A DNA stretch of 64,000 nucleotides from Streptomyces sulphureus DSM 40104 (GCF_000381025.1 NZ_KB905817.1:326146-390145); one strand, 5' to 3'; numbered from the stretch's first letter, positions 1 to 7,900 are shown. The notes: generated by a model from the sequence alone, not told the origin. Numbers and translations: made by a program.

Positions 1-276
1 GACGGGTCCATCCCCGCGCACGCGGGGAGCAGTCCAGGTCGCCCAACGTTTTGATGCGGCGGGCGGGTCCATCCCCGCGCACGTGGGGAGCAGCACCCGA
101 AGAAGACCGAGGCAGCCGTGAAGACGGGTCCATCCCCGCGCACGCGGGGAGCAGTTCCCGCTTCCTTTTCATCTCGCCGAAGCTTCGGGTCCATCCCCGC
201 GCACGCGGGGAGCAGCGCCCAGTGACCAAGACAACGCCGTTCGCAACGGGTCCATCCCCGCGCACGCGGGGAGCAG
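1..276 (-). CRISPR. CRISPR array 1 (type I-E-like), leader-proximal end
   Basis: Five 28-bp repeats start at 5, 66, 127, 188 and 249, separated by four different 33-bp spacers. Bases 1-4 are the end of another spacer, so the array runs on past the left edge. Each repeat has the hairpin core CCCCGCGCACGCGGGG on the plus strand; the second has one change (CACGTGGGG). Read as reverse complement, the repeat resembles type I-E repeats (CTGCTCCCCGC at its start, GATGGACC at its end). The leader lies on the right, so transcription runs leftward and the newest spacers are nearest 276. No cas gene is visible beside it. Confidence 0.96.
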
Positions 277-353
277 TCTCGTTGACCTGCGCGTTTATCG
301 GCCGCTGACCCCCGTTGAAGCAACTTTCTCCGAAAGCGACAAATAAGGCACCC
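277..353 (-). promoter_or_regulatory. CRISPR leader of array 1
   Basis: These 77 bp abut the last repeat and are nearly identical to bases 3788-3864 beside array 2, with three or four substitutions. The similarity stops sharply after GGCACCC. The stretch is less GC-rich than its surroundings (for example AAGCAACTTTCTCCGAAAG). Conservation next to both arrays while the flanking DNA differs is what a leader carrying the array promoter and integration signals would show. It fixes array polarity as leftward. Confidence 0.85.
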
Positions 354-667
354 TTCGGCCGGGCAACTCCACAGTTGCCGTAAGGGACTTGCGTCCGTAG
401 CAGCACAGTCGCCCAGGCTCCTCCTCCGGCTGACAGCTACTCCCGCCGGTGCCGTCCCGGGACGGCACCGGCGAGCATCGAGCCTTCAACTGCCGCCAGA
501 ATATGGCAGGTTCAAGCACAGCTCCGCAGCTTGACGATCGGCGCCTCTCCCAACAACCCAACAGGCACCAGTCGCTCCCATCGAGCACAGAGGCACACAC
601 AGCACGACCCCTCGCTCCCACCCCAACAACTCACCCGCACCGGCGAATTCGTCGGACCGCGACACCG
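354..667. other. intergenic region with a perfect 28-bp palindrome
   Basis: No convincing gene is seen. The notable element is a perfect inverted repeat at 445-472 (GCCGGTGCCGTCCC followed at once by its reverse complement), with no loop. It could be a dimeric protein-binding site or a terminator between the leader and the end of the tetR gene. A weaker imperfect repeat (CTGCC...GGCAG) lies near 490-510. Minus-strand open frames here have no recognisable content and are probably spurious. Confidence 0.5.
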
Positions 668-1288
668 TCAACCGACAGACGTATTCGATACGACCGACCG
701 CCGCCGATCCACAATCCCCTCAACGATCCTCATCACCCGCTCCCCCACCTGATCGATACTCCCGTTCTGCACACTCACCTGCGCCCCTTCGAGCACGAAC
801 GTGATCTCGGCCACCGCTTGCTCCGGCTCGGGAAGCCCCGCCTCGGTGCACATGTCGAGCAGCCTGCGGGCCTGGTGGGCCTTGTGTTCCTCGATCACCT
901 GCCGTGCCGGATGGGAGCGGTCGGGCAGCTCGGCAAGGGAGTTGACGAACGGGCAGCCGCGGTACGTGAGCGCCGGCAGCCCCTCGGCGACGAAGCGGGC
1001 CACGGCGAGGATCTGCTCCCCGGGGAGGCCGGGGTGCTCGGCCTCGGCGTCGTCGAAGGCCGCCCGGTAGTCGGCGGCGACGATCCGCAACCACTCCGCG
1101 ACCAGCTCGTCCTTGGTGCCGAAGTGCCGGTAGAGCGCCATCTTCGTGGTCTCGGCACGCTCGGCGATCGCCTGGACGCCCACCCGCCGAATCCCCTCGT
1201 CCCGGAAGAGTTCTTCCGCCGCGTCGAGGATGCGCTCGCGCGGTGGCAGTTTCGCGACTCTGCTCGGTCTCCTGGCGGTCGGTGCCAT
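668..1288 (-). CDS. TetR/AcrR-family transcriptional regulator
   Basis: A 206-residue protein of normal TetR length. The N-terminal helix-turn-helix spans about residues 15-65 (RERILDAAEELFRDEGIRRV, then TTKMALYRHFGTKDELV), the family's most conserved part. The rest is the variable ligand-binding domain. The ATG at 1288 gives a family-typical N-terminus after a short basic leader. It is divergent from the amidase gene at 1410, and the 120-bp gap holds inverted repeats, so it probably represses itself and the amidase. The ligand is unknown. Confidence 0.93.
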   Translation of the reverse strand: MAPTARRPSRVAKLPPRERILDAAEELFRDEGIRRVGVQAIAERAETTKMALYRHFGTKDELVAEWLRIVAADYRAAFDDAEAEHPGLPGEQILAVARFVAEGLPALTYRGCPFVNSLAELPDRSHPARQVIEEHKAHQARRLLDMCTEAGLPEPEQAVAEITFVLEGAQVSVQNGSIDQVGERVMRIVEGIVDRRRSVVSNTSVG

Positions 1289-1350
1289 GGCCGCTCCTTG
1301 ACGTCGGTCGAATGCGTGGCCACCACACTAAGGTACCCCCGCGTGCCATT

Positions 1351-1390
1351 CGATACCGCACGGTACCGTATGGTTCTTTACGGTATCGTC
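1351..1390. promoter_or_regulatory. candidate TetR operator between tetR and amidase
   Basis: This divergent intergenic stretch has the perfect palindrome ACGGTACCGT (1360-1369), flanked by GATACCG (1352-1358) and, inverted, CGGTATC (1381-1387). The repeated CGGTA[CT]C half-sites resemble a pair of overlapping operators of the kind TetR dimers bind. Position and symmetry are seen in the sequence; the binding protein is inferred from adjacency. Confidence 0.6.
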
Positions 1391-1409
1391 CACAACGCCG
1401 GGAGTGACA

Positions 1410-2876
1410 GTGAGAGTTGCCGAGTACGTGAGCCACGACGCAGTCGGGCTCGCAGAGCTGGTGGCCCGAGGCGAGGCGGCCCCCGCCGAGCTGGAAGCAG
1501 CCGCACGCGAGGCCGCTCAGGCGGTCGACCCGCACCTCGACGCCGTCGTGGAGACCTGGCCGTCCGACGACGACCCCACGCCCGGCAGCACACCGCTGTC
1601 CGGTGTCCCCTTCCTGATCAAGGACATCGGAGTCTCCATGAGCGGGAGACGAACAGAGCTGGGCAGCCGCCTTGCGGAGGGCAACGTCGCCGCCGCCGAC
1701 TCCGCACTCATGGCGCGCTTCCGCCGCGCCGGCCTGGTGACGTTCGGACGCACCGCGGCACCGGAGCTGGCCTTCAGCACCACGACGGAGCCGGTGCTGT
1801 ACGGCCCCACCCGCAACCCGTGGGACCCGGAACGGAGCGCAGGCGGGTCCAGCGGTGGCGCGGGCGCCGCCGTCGCCGCGGGGATCGTGCCGCTCGCACA
1901 CGGCACCGACGCGGCCGGCTCGCTCCGCATCCCCGCCGCCTGCAACGGCCTCTTCGGGATGAAGCCCACCCGCGGCAGGGTCTCCATGGGACCCGACGCC
2001 GACGAGGTCTTCAACGGCCTCGCCGTGCACGGCAGCGTCAGCCGCTCCGTACGCGACAGCGCGGCGCTGCTCGACCTGGTCCACGGCCCCGAACCGGGCG
2101 ACCCCTACTTCGCCCAGCAGCCGTCCCGCCCCTACGCGGAAGAGGTCACCCGCCACCCCGGCGCGCTCAGGATCGGCGTCCTCGCGCAGGCATGGGGCGG
2201 ACACCGCACCACCGGGCCCGTGACCCGCGCCCTCTCCCGCACCGTGGATCTGCTGGAGTCCCTCGGCCACCGGGTGGACGAGGCCGAGGTCGCCCTCGGC
2301 TCCGACTGGGACGAGTTCGTCACGGCCAACGCCCATCTGTGGACGGCGAACCTGGCGGCCTCCGTCGACGAGCTGGCCACCGCCTTCGACCGCCCCATCG
2401 ACTCCTCGACCCTCGAACCGACGACCCTCGCCAGCTACCACTACGGACGGCAGGTCAGCGGCGCGCAGTTCGTCACCGCCCTCACCGTCCGCAACCGGAC
2501 AGCCCGCAGCCTCGCCCGGTACTTCACCGACCACGACATCCTGCTCACCCCGACCCTGCCCGAACTCCCCGTACCCCTGGGAACCCACACCGAGAACGCA
2601 GCGGAACTCGACGGCCACGGCTGGCTCCGCCGCGTCTTCGACCATGCACCGTTCAGCGCGGCGTTCAACGTGGCGGGCACACCCGCCATGTCCGTCCCCC
2701 TCACGACCGACGACGCGACCGGACTCCCGATCGGCATGCAGTTCGCCACCGATTACGGGTCCGAGGACCGCCTCTTCCGACTCGCCGGTCAACTGGAACG
2801 GGCACTTCCGTGGTGGGGGAGGACGCCTGGGGTGTGGGCGGGGAATTGTGCGGGAGGAGTGGTGGCGACTGGGTAA
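1410..2876 (+). CDS. amidase (amidase-signature family)
   Basis: Amidase-signature hydrolase that would cleave a carboxamide to acid and ammonia; substrate unknown. Numbered from the upstream GTG at 1404, the Ser-cisSer-Lys triad is complete: Lys73 in FLIKDIG, cis-Ser149 in SAGGSSGG and nucleophile Ser173 in GTDAAGSLRIPA. The length (488 residues) is normal. GTG at 1410 is preferred because GGAG lies five bases upstream; GTG at 1404 is in frame. The last 20 or so residues, rich in Gly and Trp, look unlike the family. Probably controlled by the divergent TetR gene. It is not an RNA-dependent GatA, since no gatB or gatC is near. Confidence 0.9.
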   Translation: MRVAEYVSHDAVGLAELVARGEAAPAELEAAAREAAQAVDPHLDAVVETWPSDDDPTPGSTPLSGVPFLIKDIGVSMSGRRTELGSRLAEGNVAAADSALMARFRRAGLVTFGRTAAPELAFSTTTEPVLYGPTRNPWDPERSAGGSSGGAGAAVAAGIVPLAHGTDAAGSLRIPAACNGLFGMKPTRGRVSMGPDADEVFNGLAVHGSVSRSVRDSAALLDLVHGPEPGDPYFAQQPSRPYAEEVTRHPGALRIGVLAQAWGGHRTTGPVTRALSRTVDLLESLGHRVDEAEVALGSDWDEFVTANAHLWTANLAASVDELATAFDRPIDSSTLEPTTLASYHYGRQVSGAQFVTALTVRNRTARSLARYFTDHDILLTPTLPELPVPLGTHTENAAELDGHGWLRRVFDHAPFSAAFNVAGTPAMSVPLTTDDATGLPIGMQFATDYGSEDRLFRLAGQLERALPWWGRTPGVWAGNCAGGVVATG

Positions 2877-3025
2877 CGGGGCTCGGTGGCGCGTTAGTTG
2901 ACGAGTCGTGGCCGGCCCGGTCATCCCGACATGGAACTCCCGCTGCCGCGGAAACTGGGCGGGTGCCGGATCTTTCACTCGGCCGGGGAGGCGCAGTGCG
3001 GACGCATTTCGGGCGGGCGTTCTCG

Positions 3026-3787
3026 GGGGCGACCCCGCATGCGCGGGGAGCAGTTTTGGAGCGGCTCGTCGGCATGGATCTGCCGGGGTCCATCCCCCGC
3101 ACGCGCGGGGAGCAGTCCCAGTAGTCGCGGCTGATGTCTGCGAATGCGGGTCCATCCCCGCACGCGCGGGGAGCAGGCGGCCTTCCAAGGGTGCCCTCGG
3201 GAGACCGGGGGTCCATCCCCGCACGCGCGGGGAGCAGTCCGAGGTCGGCCGCGGCGTCTTCCCAGATGAGGGTCCATCCCCGCACGCGCGGGGAGCAGGC
3301 GGCCTTCCAAGGGTGCCCTCGGGAGACCGGGGGTCCATCCCCGCACGCGCGGGGAGCAGTCCGAGGTCGGCCGCGGCGTCTTCCCAGATGAGGGTCCATC
3401 CCCGCACGCGCGGGGAGCAGGCCGTGGCCTGCTGCACCGGCCGGTAGGCGGTGGGTCCATCCCCGCACGCGCGGGGAGCAGAACGATCACCAGGAAGTTC
3501 AGACCGCAGCCCGGGGTCCATCCCCGCACGCGCGGGGAGCAGGGCCAGGAGGCGGTCGGCGGGTGTGCCGCCGCGGGTCCATCCCCGCACGCGCGGGGAG
3601 CAGGGCCTGCTGTTCGGCGTGGGTGAGGTCGTCGGGGGGTCCATCCCCGCACGCGCGGGGAGCAGTACCGCGGCCGTGAGCCGATCACCTTCGAGGCGGG
3701 TCCATCCCCGCACGCGCGGGGAGCAGGCGGGCCGGGGTGGGTGGGGAAGGCCGCCGCCGGGTCCATCCCCGCACGCGCGGGGAGCAG
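3026..3787 (-). CRISPR. CRISPR array 2 (type I-E-like), complete
   Basis: Thirteen repeats start at 3026 (degenerate), 3087 (one extra C), 3149, 3210, 3271, 3332, 3393, 3454, 3515, 3576, 3638, 3699 and 3760, with 12 spacers of mostly 33 bp (one of 34). The core is CCCCGCACGCGCGGGG, with a different hairpin loop from array 1. The leader is at 3788-3864, so transcription runs leftward. The decayed repeats at 3026 and 3087 are the old trailer end, as polarity predicts. Spacers 3177-3209 and 3238-3270 recur exactly at 3299-3331 and 3360-3392. Confidence 0.97.
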
Positions 3788-3864
3788 TCTCGATGACCTG
3801 CGTGTTTATCGGCCGCTTACCCCCGTTGAAGCAACTTTCTCCGAAAGCGACAAATAAGGCACCC
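3788..3864 (-). promoter_or_regulatory. CRISPR leader of array 2
   Basis: A 77-bp block directly next to the last repeat, matching bases 277-353 except at a few positions. Identity ends at GGCACCC, after which the two loci differ. It should hold the promoter for leftward pre-crRNA transcription and the sites that guide new spacer insertion. That both arrays keep it suggests both are, or recently were, able to acquire spacers. Confidence 0.85.
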
Positions 3865-4389
3865 CTCTCCGTGGTGGCCGACCCGCCGCGGGCGGCCTCG
3901 TTCACGGTGCTGGTCGGTAGCTCGACGACTCAACCCCCGGACGCGAGTCGTGGAATCGTCGTGTTCGCGGGCCTCACGACGGCCCACACCGGAAGCACCC
4001 TGGCCAACACTACGAGTCAGAGGAGGTGTCGTGCTCCTCGGATGCTGAAGGCAGATCGTGCTCGGCCCCGGTCGCGGGCTGTACCGCCAGGTGCGATGAG
4101 AAAGGCCGCGCGGCCCAGGGGTCGAGGTGGTCGGTGTGTTTGTCGCAGCTCGAGGCGGAGGTGCAGATTCCTGAGAGCGGCGAGGCACAGCTTCCGGGGT
4201 GATGCCTGAACGATGGGCTGAGGGCTATGGCATTCGTGGACTCCGCGGCACGAGAGGCAGGTTCCTCAACGTGCGCTGAGCCCAGGAAGGTTGGTGCGTC
4301 CGGACGGTGGCTCACGCCTGCCCCTTCGCCCTGGGCCGCCCGCACCTCGCACGGTCGCCGGAGCACGTCGGTCAGTCGCCCCTCCCTGA
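3865..4389. other. gene-poor stretch between CRISPR leader 2 and a transposase remnant
   Basis: No reading frame here has recognisable domains, a good ribosome-binding site and codon use typical of the neighbours at once. A minus-strand stretch near 4020-4160 faintly recalls the end of a DDE integrase, but too weakly to call. The region is best read as eroded mobile-element DNA. Confidence 0.4.
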
Positions 4390-4580
4390 CTCCGCCAGCG
4401 CACCTCAGAGGTGAAGCCGAGCATCGCCTGCATCGCCAGGAGCGTCACCAACTCCGCATCGCCGAGCCGAGGTGCGATACCCGCCACGGGCCGCTCCGGC
4501 TTGAGTCTTGGTGAGCCTTTCAGCGGGTCATCGATCTTCACGTACGGTGCAGCGGCGAGGGAGTTCAGTCTTATGCACAC
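4390..4580 (-). pseudogene. IS982-like transposase, N-terminal remnant
   Basis: The minus-strand translation contains YVKIDDPLKGSPRL, then PVAGIAPRLGDAELVTLLAM and QAMLGFTSEVRWR. This matches the remembered start of actinobacterial IS982-type transposases (consensus of the kind ALYVKTDDLL...LSDAELVTLAVMQALLGFTSEARWL). Similarity stops after SEVRWR and runs into unrelated Arg/Pro-rich sequence. The DDE catalytic core is absent, so the copy cannot transpose. No terminal inverted repeats were found. It marks past insertion next to the CRISPR locus. Confidence 0.7.
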
Positions 4581-4634
4581 CGACAGTGGACTCCCTCGCC
4601 TCGTGCACGCAGCCGATCCCCTGGAATGCATCGG

Positions 4635-5588
4635 CTAGCGGAACGACGGGAGCACCTGTTCGCTCCACACCCGGAAGAACTCATCCTGATTCGGGCCGAT
4701 TTGCTGGACGTAGAGTTCGTCGAACCCGGCGTCGACATAGCTCTGGACGGCTGCCCGGTGCCGTTCCACATCCGGGCCGCAGACCATTTGCCGCCCGACC
4801 GCCTCGCGGGAGACCAGCTCGGCGGCGGCAGCGAAGTCCTTGGGACGGGTCAGTGTCGACGGGACCTGTCCCGGCAGCAGCTCAGTGGCCCACAGCCGGT
4901 GTGCCAAGTCCAGCCCGGCTTCCTCGGTCTCTGCGTAGCACACCTTCATCCCGCCCTGGACGACACGCTGCCCGCCCCCGGAGTCGCGGTACAACTGGAC
5001 CAGTTCGGCGTTGGGCGAGGCGGTGGCGAAGGCGTCGCCGATCCGGGCGGCCGTCTTGGTGGCGACGGGGCCGAAAGCGGAGACGGCCATCGGGACCGGC
5101 TCGTCGGGCAGCGTGTAGATGCGTGCGTCGTCCACGGAGTAGTAGTCGCCGTGGAAGGTGGTGCGCTTGCCGGTGTGCAGCCGCCGGATCAGGGTGACGG
5201 CTTCCTCCAGCATCTGCAGCCTCACCGGTGCGGGCGGCCAGGCCTGCCCGAGGATGTGTTCGTTGAGCGCCTCCCCCGTGCCCACTCCCAGTGTGAAACG
5301 CCCGCCCAACTGCACTGCCGCCGTGGCCGAAGCCTGGGCGATGATCGCGGGATGGATGCGGAAGGTGGGGCAGGTGACCGCGGTCCCTACGGGCAGGGAC
5401 ACCGCCTCGGACAGCGCCCCGATCACCGACCACACGAAGGCGGCCTGGCCCTGGCTGTCCTGCCAGGGGTGGAAGTGGTCGGAGATCCACAGCCGCTCGA
5501 AGCCGGCCCGCTCGGCCAGCTTCGCCTGTCGTACGAGCTCCTGCGGGGCGAACTCCTCGCAGGCCAGAAAGTAACCGATGCTCACCAT
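4635..5588 (-). CDS. LLM-class F420-dependent oxidoreductase
   Basis: A 317-residue luciferase-like TIM-barrel oxidoreductase, probably using reduced F420. Family features include an N-terminal MVSIGYFLACEEF strand, WISDHFHPWQDSQGQAAFVW, TCPTFRIHPAIIAQA, GRFTLGVGTGEALNEHI and a late FDELYVQQIGPNQDEFFRVW. These fit the F420-dependent subgroup related to glucose-6-phosphate dehydrogenase. The frame is open upstream to 5798, but those 70 residues are Arg-rich and unlike the family; the ATG at 5588 (or GTG at 5585) starts exactly at the conserved strand. The substrate is unknown. It is monocistronic, next to tRNA-Tyr. Confidence 0.9.
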   Translation of the reverse strand: MVSIGYFLACEEFAPQELVRQAKLAERAGFERLWISDHFHPWQDSQGQAAFVWSVIGALSEAVSLPVGTAVTCPTFRIHPAIIAQASATAAVQLGGRFTLGVGTGEALNEHILGQAWPPAPVRLQMLEEAVTLIRRLHTGKRTTFHGDYYSVDDARIYTLPDEPVPMAVSAFGPVATKTAARIGDAFATASPNAELVQLYRDSGGGQRVVQGGMKVCYAETEEAGLDLAHRLWATELLPGQVPSTLTRPKDFAAAAELVSREAVGRQMVCGPDVERHRAAVQSYVDAGFDELYVQQIGPNQDEFFRVWSEQVLPSFR

Positions 5589-5890
5589 GGCGATCGGAAT
5601 ACCGCGATACGCGTGCGGGAAACGGACCACCCCGCGCACGTCGCTGACTCGGCCCCCCACCGTCACCCCGGTGGGGCGCCGCCCGAGACACGCTTGCGCG
5701 CGTGCTGCCCGAGCGTCGGTGCACGCCGACAGCCACACCGACGTGCGGTGGTGCGTGAGAGCGCGAACACGTTCCGGGGACGCTGAAGGCTGCCTCACTC
5801 ATGCCCCACACGCACTGGTCAGGGGGTGGTACGGGGTGAGACAGAACGGGGCGACGGCCCCACACCGCGTTGACATCCCGAGAACGCCAA

Positions 5891-5930
5891 AGGGCCCCGT
5901 GACCAGGATGGTTACTGGTCACGGGGCCCT
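5891..5930 (-). terminator. terminator downstream of tRNA-Tyr
   Basis: A perfect 16-bp inverted repeat (AGGGCCCCGTGACCAG at 5891-5906 with its complement at 5915-5930) and an 8-nt loop. It begins ten bases after the 3' end of the minus-strand tRNA-Tyr. No T-run follows beyond TTGG, as is common in Streptomyces. Confidence 0.85.
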
Positions 5931-5939
5931 CTGGAAGGG

Positions 5940-6021
5940 TGGCGGCGCAAGGATTCGAACCTTGGAAGGCTGAGCCGGCAGATTTACAGTCTGCTCCCTT
6001 TGGCCGCTCGGGCACACCGCC
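5940..6021 (-). tRNA. tRNA-Tyr (anticodon GTA)
   Basis: Read on the minus strand, the 82-nt gene starts GGCGGTGTGCCCGAGCGG and has the anticodon loop ACTGTAAAT, giving anticodon GTA for tyrosine. A long variable arm marks it as a class II tRNA, as bacterial tRNA-Tyr is. The T-arm GGTTCGAATCC is intact. The 7-bp acceptor stem pairs GGCGGTG with CGCCGCC (one G-T pair), followed by discriminator A. CCA is not encoded, as is common in actinobacteria. Confidence 0.98.
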
Positions 6022-6226
6022 TGGGATTGTCGCCCGGGGCCCCGGGGGTGCTCCCTGGCAACGGGCTAAACCATACCTGATGACCCGGGGTGGTTCGCCA
6101 CCCCGTTGATCAGCGGGGGTGGGCACGGTGGGAGCCGGGGCGGGGGTGGGTGGGCCTAGTCTTGCGGTTGCCCCGGTGTGCCGGGGGACATGACTGACGG
6201 ACCACGACACGAGGAGCCAACTCACC

Positions 6227-6715
6227 ATGGCCGACTCCAGTTTCGACATCGTCTCGAAGGTCGAGCGGCAGGAGGTCGACAACGCGCTCAACCAGGCGTC
6301 GAAGGAGATCTCCCAGCGGTACGACTTCAAGGGTGTGGGCGGCTCGATCGAGTGGTCGGGCGAACGGATCGAGATGCGGGCCAACTCCGAGGAGCGGGTG
6401 AAGGCGATCCTCGACATCTTCCAGGGGAAGCTGGTGAAGCGGGGGATCTCGCTGAAGGCCCTGGAGGCGGGGGAGCCGCAGGCGTCCGGCAAGGAGTACA
6501 AGATCTTCGCGACAATTCAGGAGGGGATCTCGCAGGAGAACGCGAAGAAGGTGGCGAAGGTCATCAGGGACGAGGGGCCGAAGGGCGTCAAGGCGCAGGT
6601 GCAGGGGGACGAGCTGCGCGTCACGTCCAAGAGCCGCGACCATCTCCAGGACGTCATCGCGCTGCTCAAGGGCAAGGACTTCGACTTCGCGCTCCAGTTC
6701 GTCAACTACCGCTGA
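6227..6715 (+). CDS. yajQ: YajQ-family cyclic di-GMP/nucleotide-binding protein
   Basis: A 162-residue protein matching the YajQ family over its whole length: MADSSFDIVSKVERQEVDNA at the start, SQRYDFKGVG, KRGISLKALEAGEPQASGK, and a C-terminal FDFALQFVNYR. The family folds as two RNP-like domains; members bind c-di-GMP or nucleic acid and some act as co-regulators. GAGGAG lies about 12 bases before the ATG. It stands alone beside tRNA-Tyr and converges on the deaminase gene, with a terminator between. Its role in this organism is unknown. Confidence 0.96.
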   Translation: MADSSFDIVSKVERQEVDNALNQASKEISQRYDFKGVGGSIEWSGERIEMRANSEERVKAILDIFQGKLVKRGISLKALEAGEPQASGKEYKIFATIQEGISQENAKKVAKVIRDEGPKGVKAQVQGDELRVTSKSRDHLQDVIALLKGKDFDFALQFVNYR

Positions 6716-6730
6716 GCGCAAGGCGGACAA

Positions 6731-6773
6731 CCGGGCGGGACGAGGACGCCGGCTCCTCGGCGGTCCCGTCCGG
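6731..6773. terminator. bidirectional terminator between yajQ and deaminase genes
   Basis: CCGGGCGGGAC at 6731-6741 pairs with GTCCCGTCCGG at 6763-6773 (one G-T pair), and the interior GAGGA/TCCTC can extend the structure. It lies 15 bases after the yajQ stop and before the end of the convergent deaminase gene, so it can serve both. Confidence 0.7.
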
Positions 6774-6809
6774 CTTCTCCTGCCCGATCGCGTCGGGCGC
6801 CGGCGATGT

Positions 6810-7289
6810 TCAGCCCTCAGCGCCGTGGAAGCGCCGGAAGAGGGTGCGGATCTCGGCGGTCAGCTCGGGGGACGGTCCTGCCACCTGGATGTCCGGGGCG
6901 ACCTCGCCGATCGGGAGCGTACGGACGGGCGGTAGCGGGGCCGCCAACTCCGTCAGCCACTGGGCGATTTGGGCGGAGGAGCTCGCGTAGACGACGTGGC
7001 CGAGGCCGACCCAGCCGCTGGCCGCCGCGCACATCGGGCAGTGCTCGGTGGAGGTGTAGACCGTCGCCGTGGCGCGCTCGCGGGGTGTGAGCAGGGACGT
7101 GGACAGGCGCGCCAGTGCGAACTCGGGGTGCTGGGTGCCGTCTCCGCCCGCCACCCGGTTGCGGTCCTCGGCGAGTACCTCGCCGTCGGCCGAGACGAGC
7201 AGGGAGCCGAAGGGCTCGTCGCCCGAGTCGAGGGCCTCGGCCGCCAGCTCGACGGTGCGGCGCAGGTACGTCAGGTCGTCCTCGTTCAC
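6810..7289 (-). CDS. nucleoside/cytosine deaminase-family protein
   Basis: A zinc-dependent deaminase of 159 residues. The zinc and catalytic motifs are visible: His54-Pro-Glu56 (QHPEFALARL) and Cys84-Pro-Met-Cys87 (TEHCPMCAAASGW). This matches the H-x-E...PCxxC layout of the guanine/cytidine/tRNA-adenosine deaminase superfamily, with CPMC as in guanine deaminases. The substrate cannot be read from the sequence; the position of the motif late in the chain fits small-nucleobase deaminases better than TadA. Start is GTG at 7289. Confidence 0.9.
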   Translation of the reverse strand: MNEDDLTYLRRTVELAAEALDSGDEPFGSLLVSADGEVLAEDRNRVAGGDGTQHPEFALARLSTSLLTPRERATATVYTSTEHCPMCAAASGWVGLGHVVYASSSAQIAQWLTELAAPLPPVRTLPIGEVAPDIQVAGPSPELTAEIRTLFRRFHGAEG

Positions 7290-7445
7290 GGGTCCTCACT
7301 TCGTTCGACATCGGTCACCGCGAGGGTAGCCCCGTCCGTCCGACGCCATGCTCCCGACGGACCCGCACGACGCCGGCCACCCGGCGCTCGCCGGCCGGCG
7401 TCCGGCGCGTCCTCGGTCCCGAGCCCGAAAGCCCGCACGGTACGG

Positions 7446-7660
7446 ACACCGGCACCGGGCCGGAAGCCCGTCCGGCGCAAACACAGGCACAGCGCCCGGA
7501 AGCCCGCACGGCCCCTGCGACAAACCCGAAAGTCCGCGCAGCACGCACACCGGCACCAGACCGGAAGCCCGTCCGGCGCAAACACAGGCACAGCACCCGG
7601 AAGCCCGCACCGCCCCGGCAGCAGAGCCCGGAAGCCCGGACAGCACGCACACCGGCAGCC
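7446..7660. repeat. tandem repeat of about 101 bp, two copies plus partial
   Basis: Bases 7446-7546 and 7547-7648 align as two imperfect copies beginning ACACCGGCACC, both containing GGAAGCCCGTCCGGCGCAAA and CACAGGCACAGC. A fragment of a third begins at 7649. GAAGCCCG recurs within each unit as a smaller sub-repeat. Farther right, CGCGTGTCCTTCACCAC occurs near 7667 and again near 7734. Open frames over this region are repeat-driven, with odd composition (Cys/Arg/Gly-rich) and no known domain, so I call the 7312-7900 interval non-coding. Confidence 0.75.
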
Positions 7661-7900
7661 CTCACCGCGTGTCCTTCACCACACCCCGCCGGCCCGCCCG
7701 AACGCCGCCGCCCGGCGGCGGAAGCAGGGCTTCGCGTGTCCTTCACCACTCCCGGCTTCTCACCCTCCCATCCGGACTCCCGGCCGAGCGACGGGAGTTG
7801 AGAGCACCGGCGGTATGGCGAGCGCCCAGCCGGCGCGGAAGGAGGGCGGGGCAGGCGGGTCGGATGGCGAGACGGTGTTGCGCGGAGGCGCCGGGAGGCG

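Noticed and set aside
295..621. Small minus-strand gene to the right of CRISPR array 1
   Set aside because: It runs through the leader, has Cys/Arg/Ser-rich composition, no ribosome-binding site and no known domain.
354..3025. cas genes between the two arrays
   Set aside because: The only supported genes are a TetR regulator and an amidase.
1..3787. Open frames translating through the CRISPR repeats (repeated PSPHARGA- or PRACGDGP-like peptides)
   Set aside because: They are products of the periodic repeat sequence, not genes.
4010..4366. C-terminal half of a second transposase or integrase
   Set aside because: Only a few residues are reminiscent of an integrase end and they need a frame change, which is too weak to annotate.
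7296..7652. Minus-strand Cys-rich protein in the tandem-repeat region
   Set aside because: The frame exists because the DNA repeats; no start signal or domain was found and composition is unlike neighbours.
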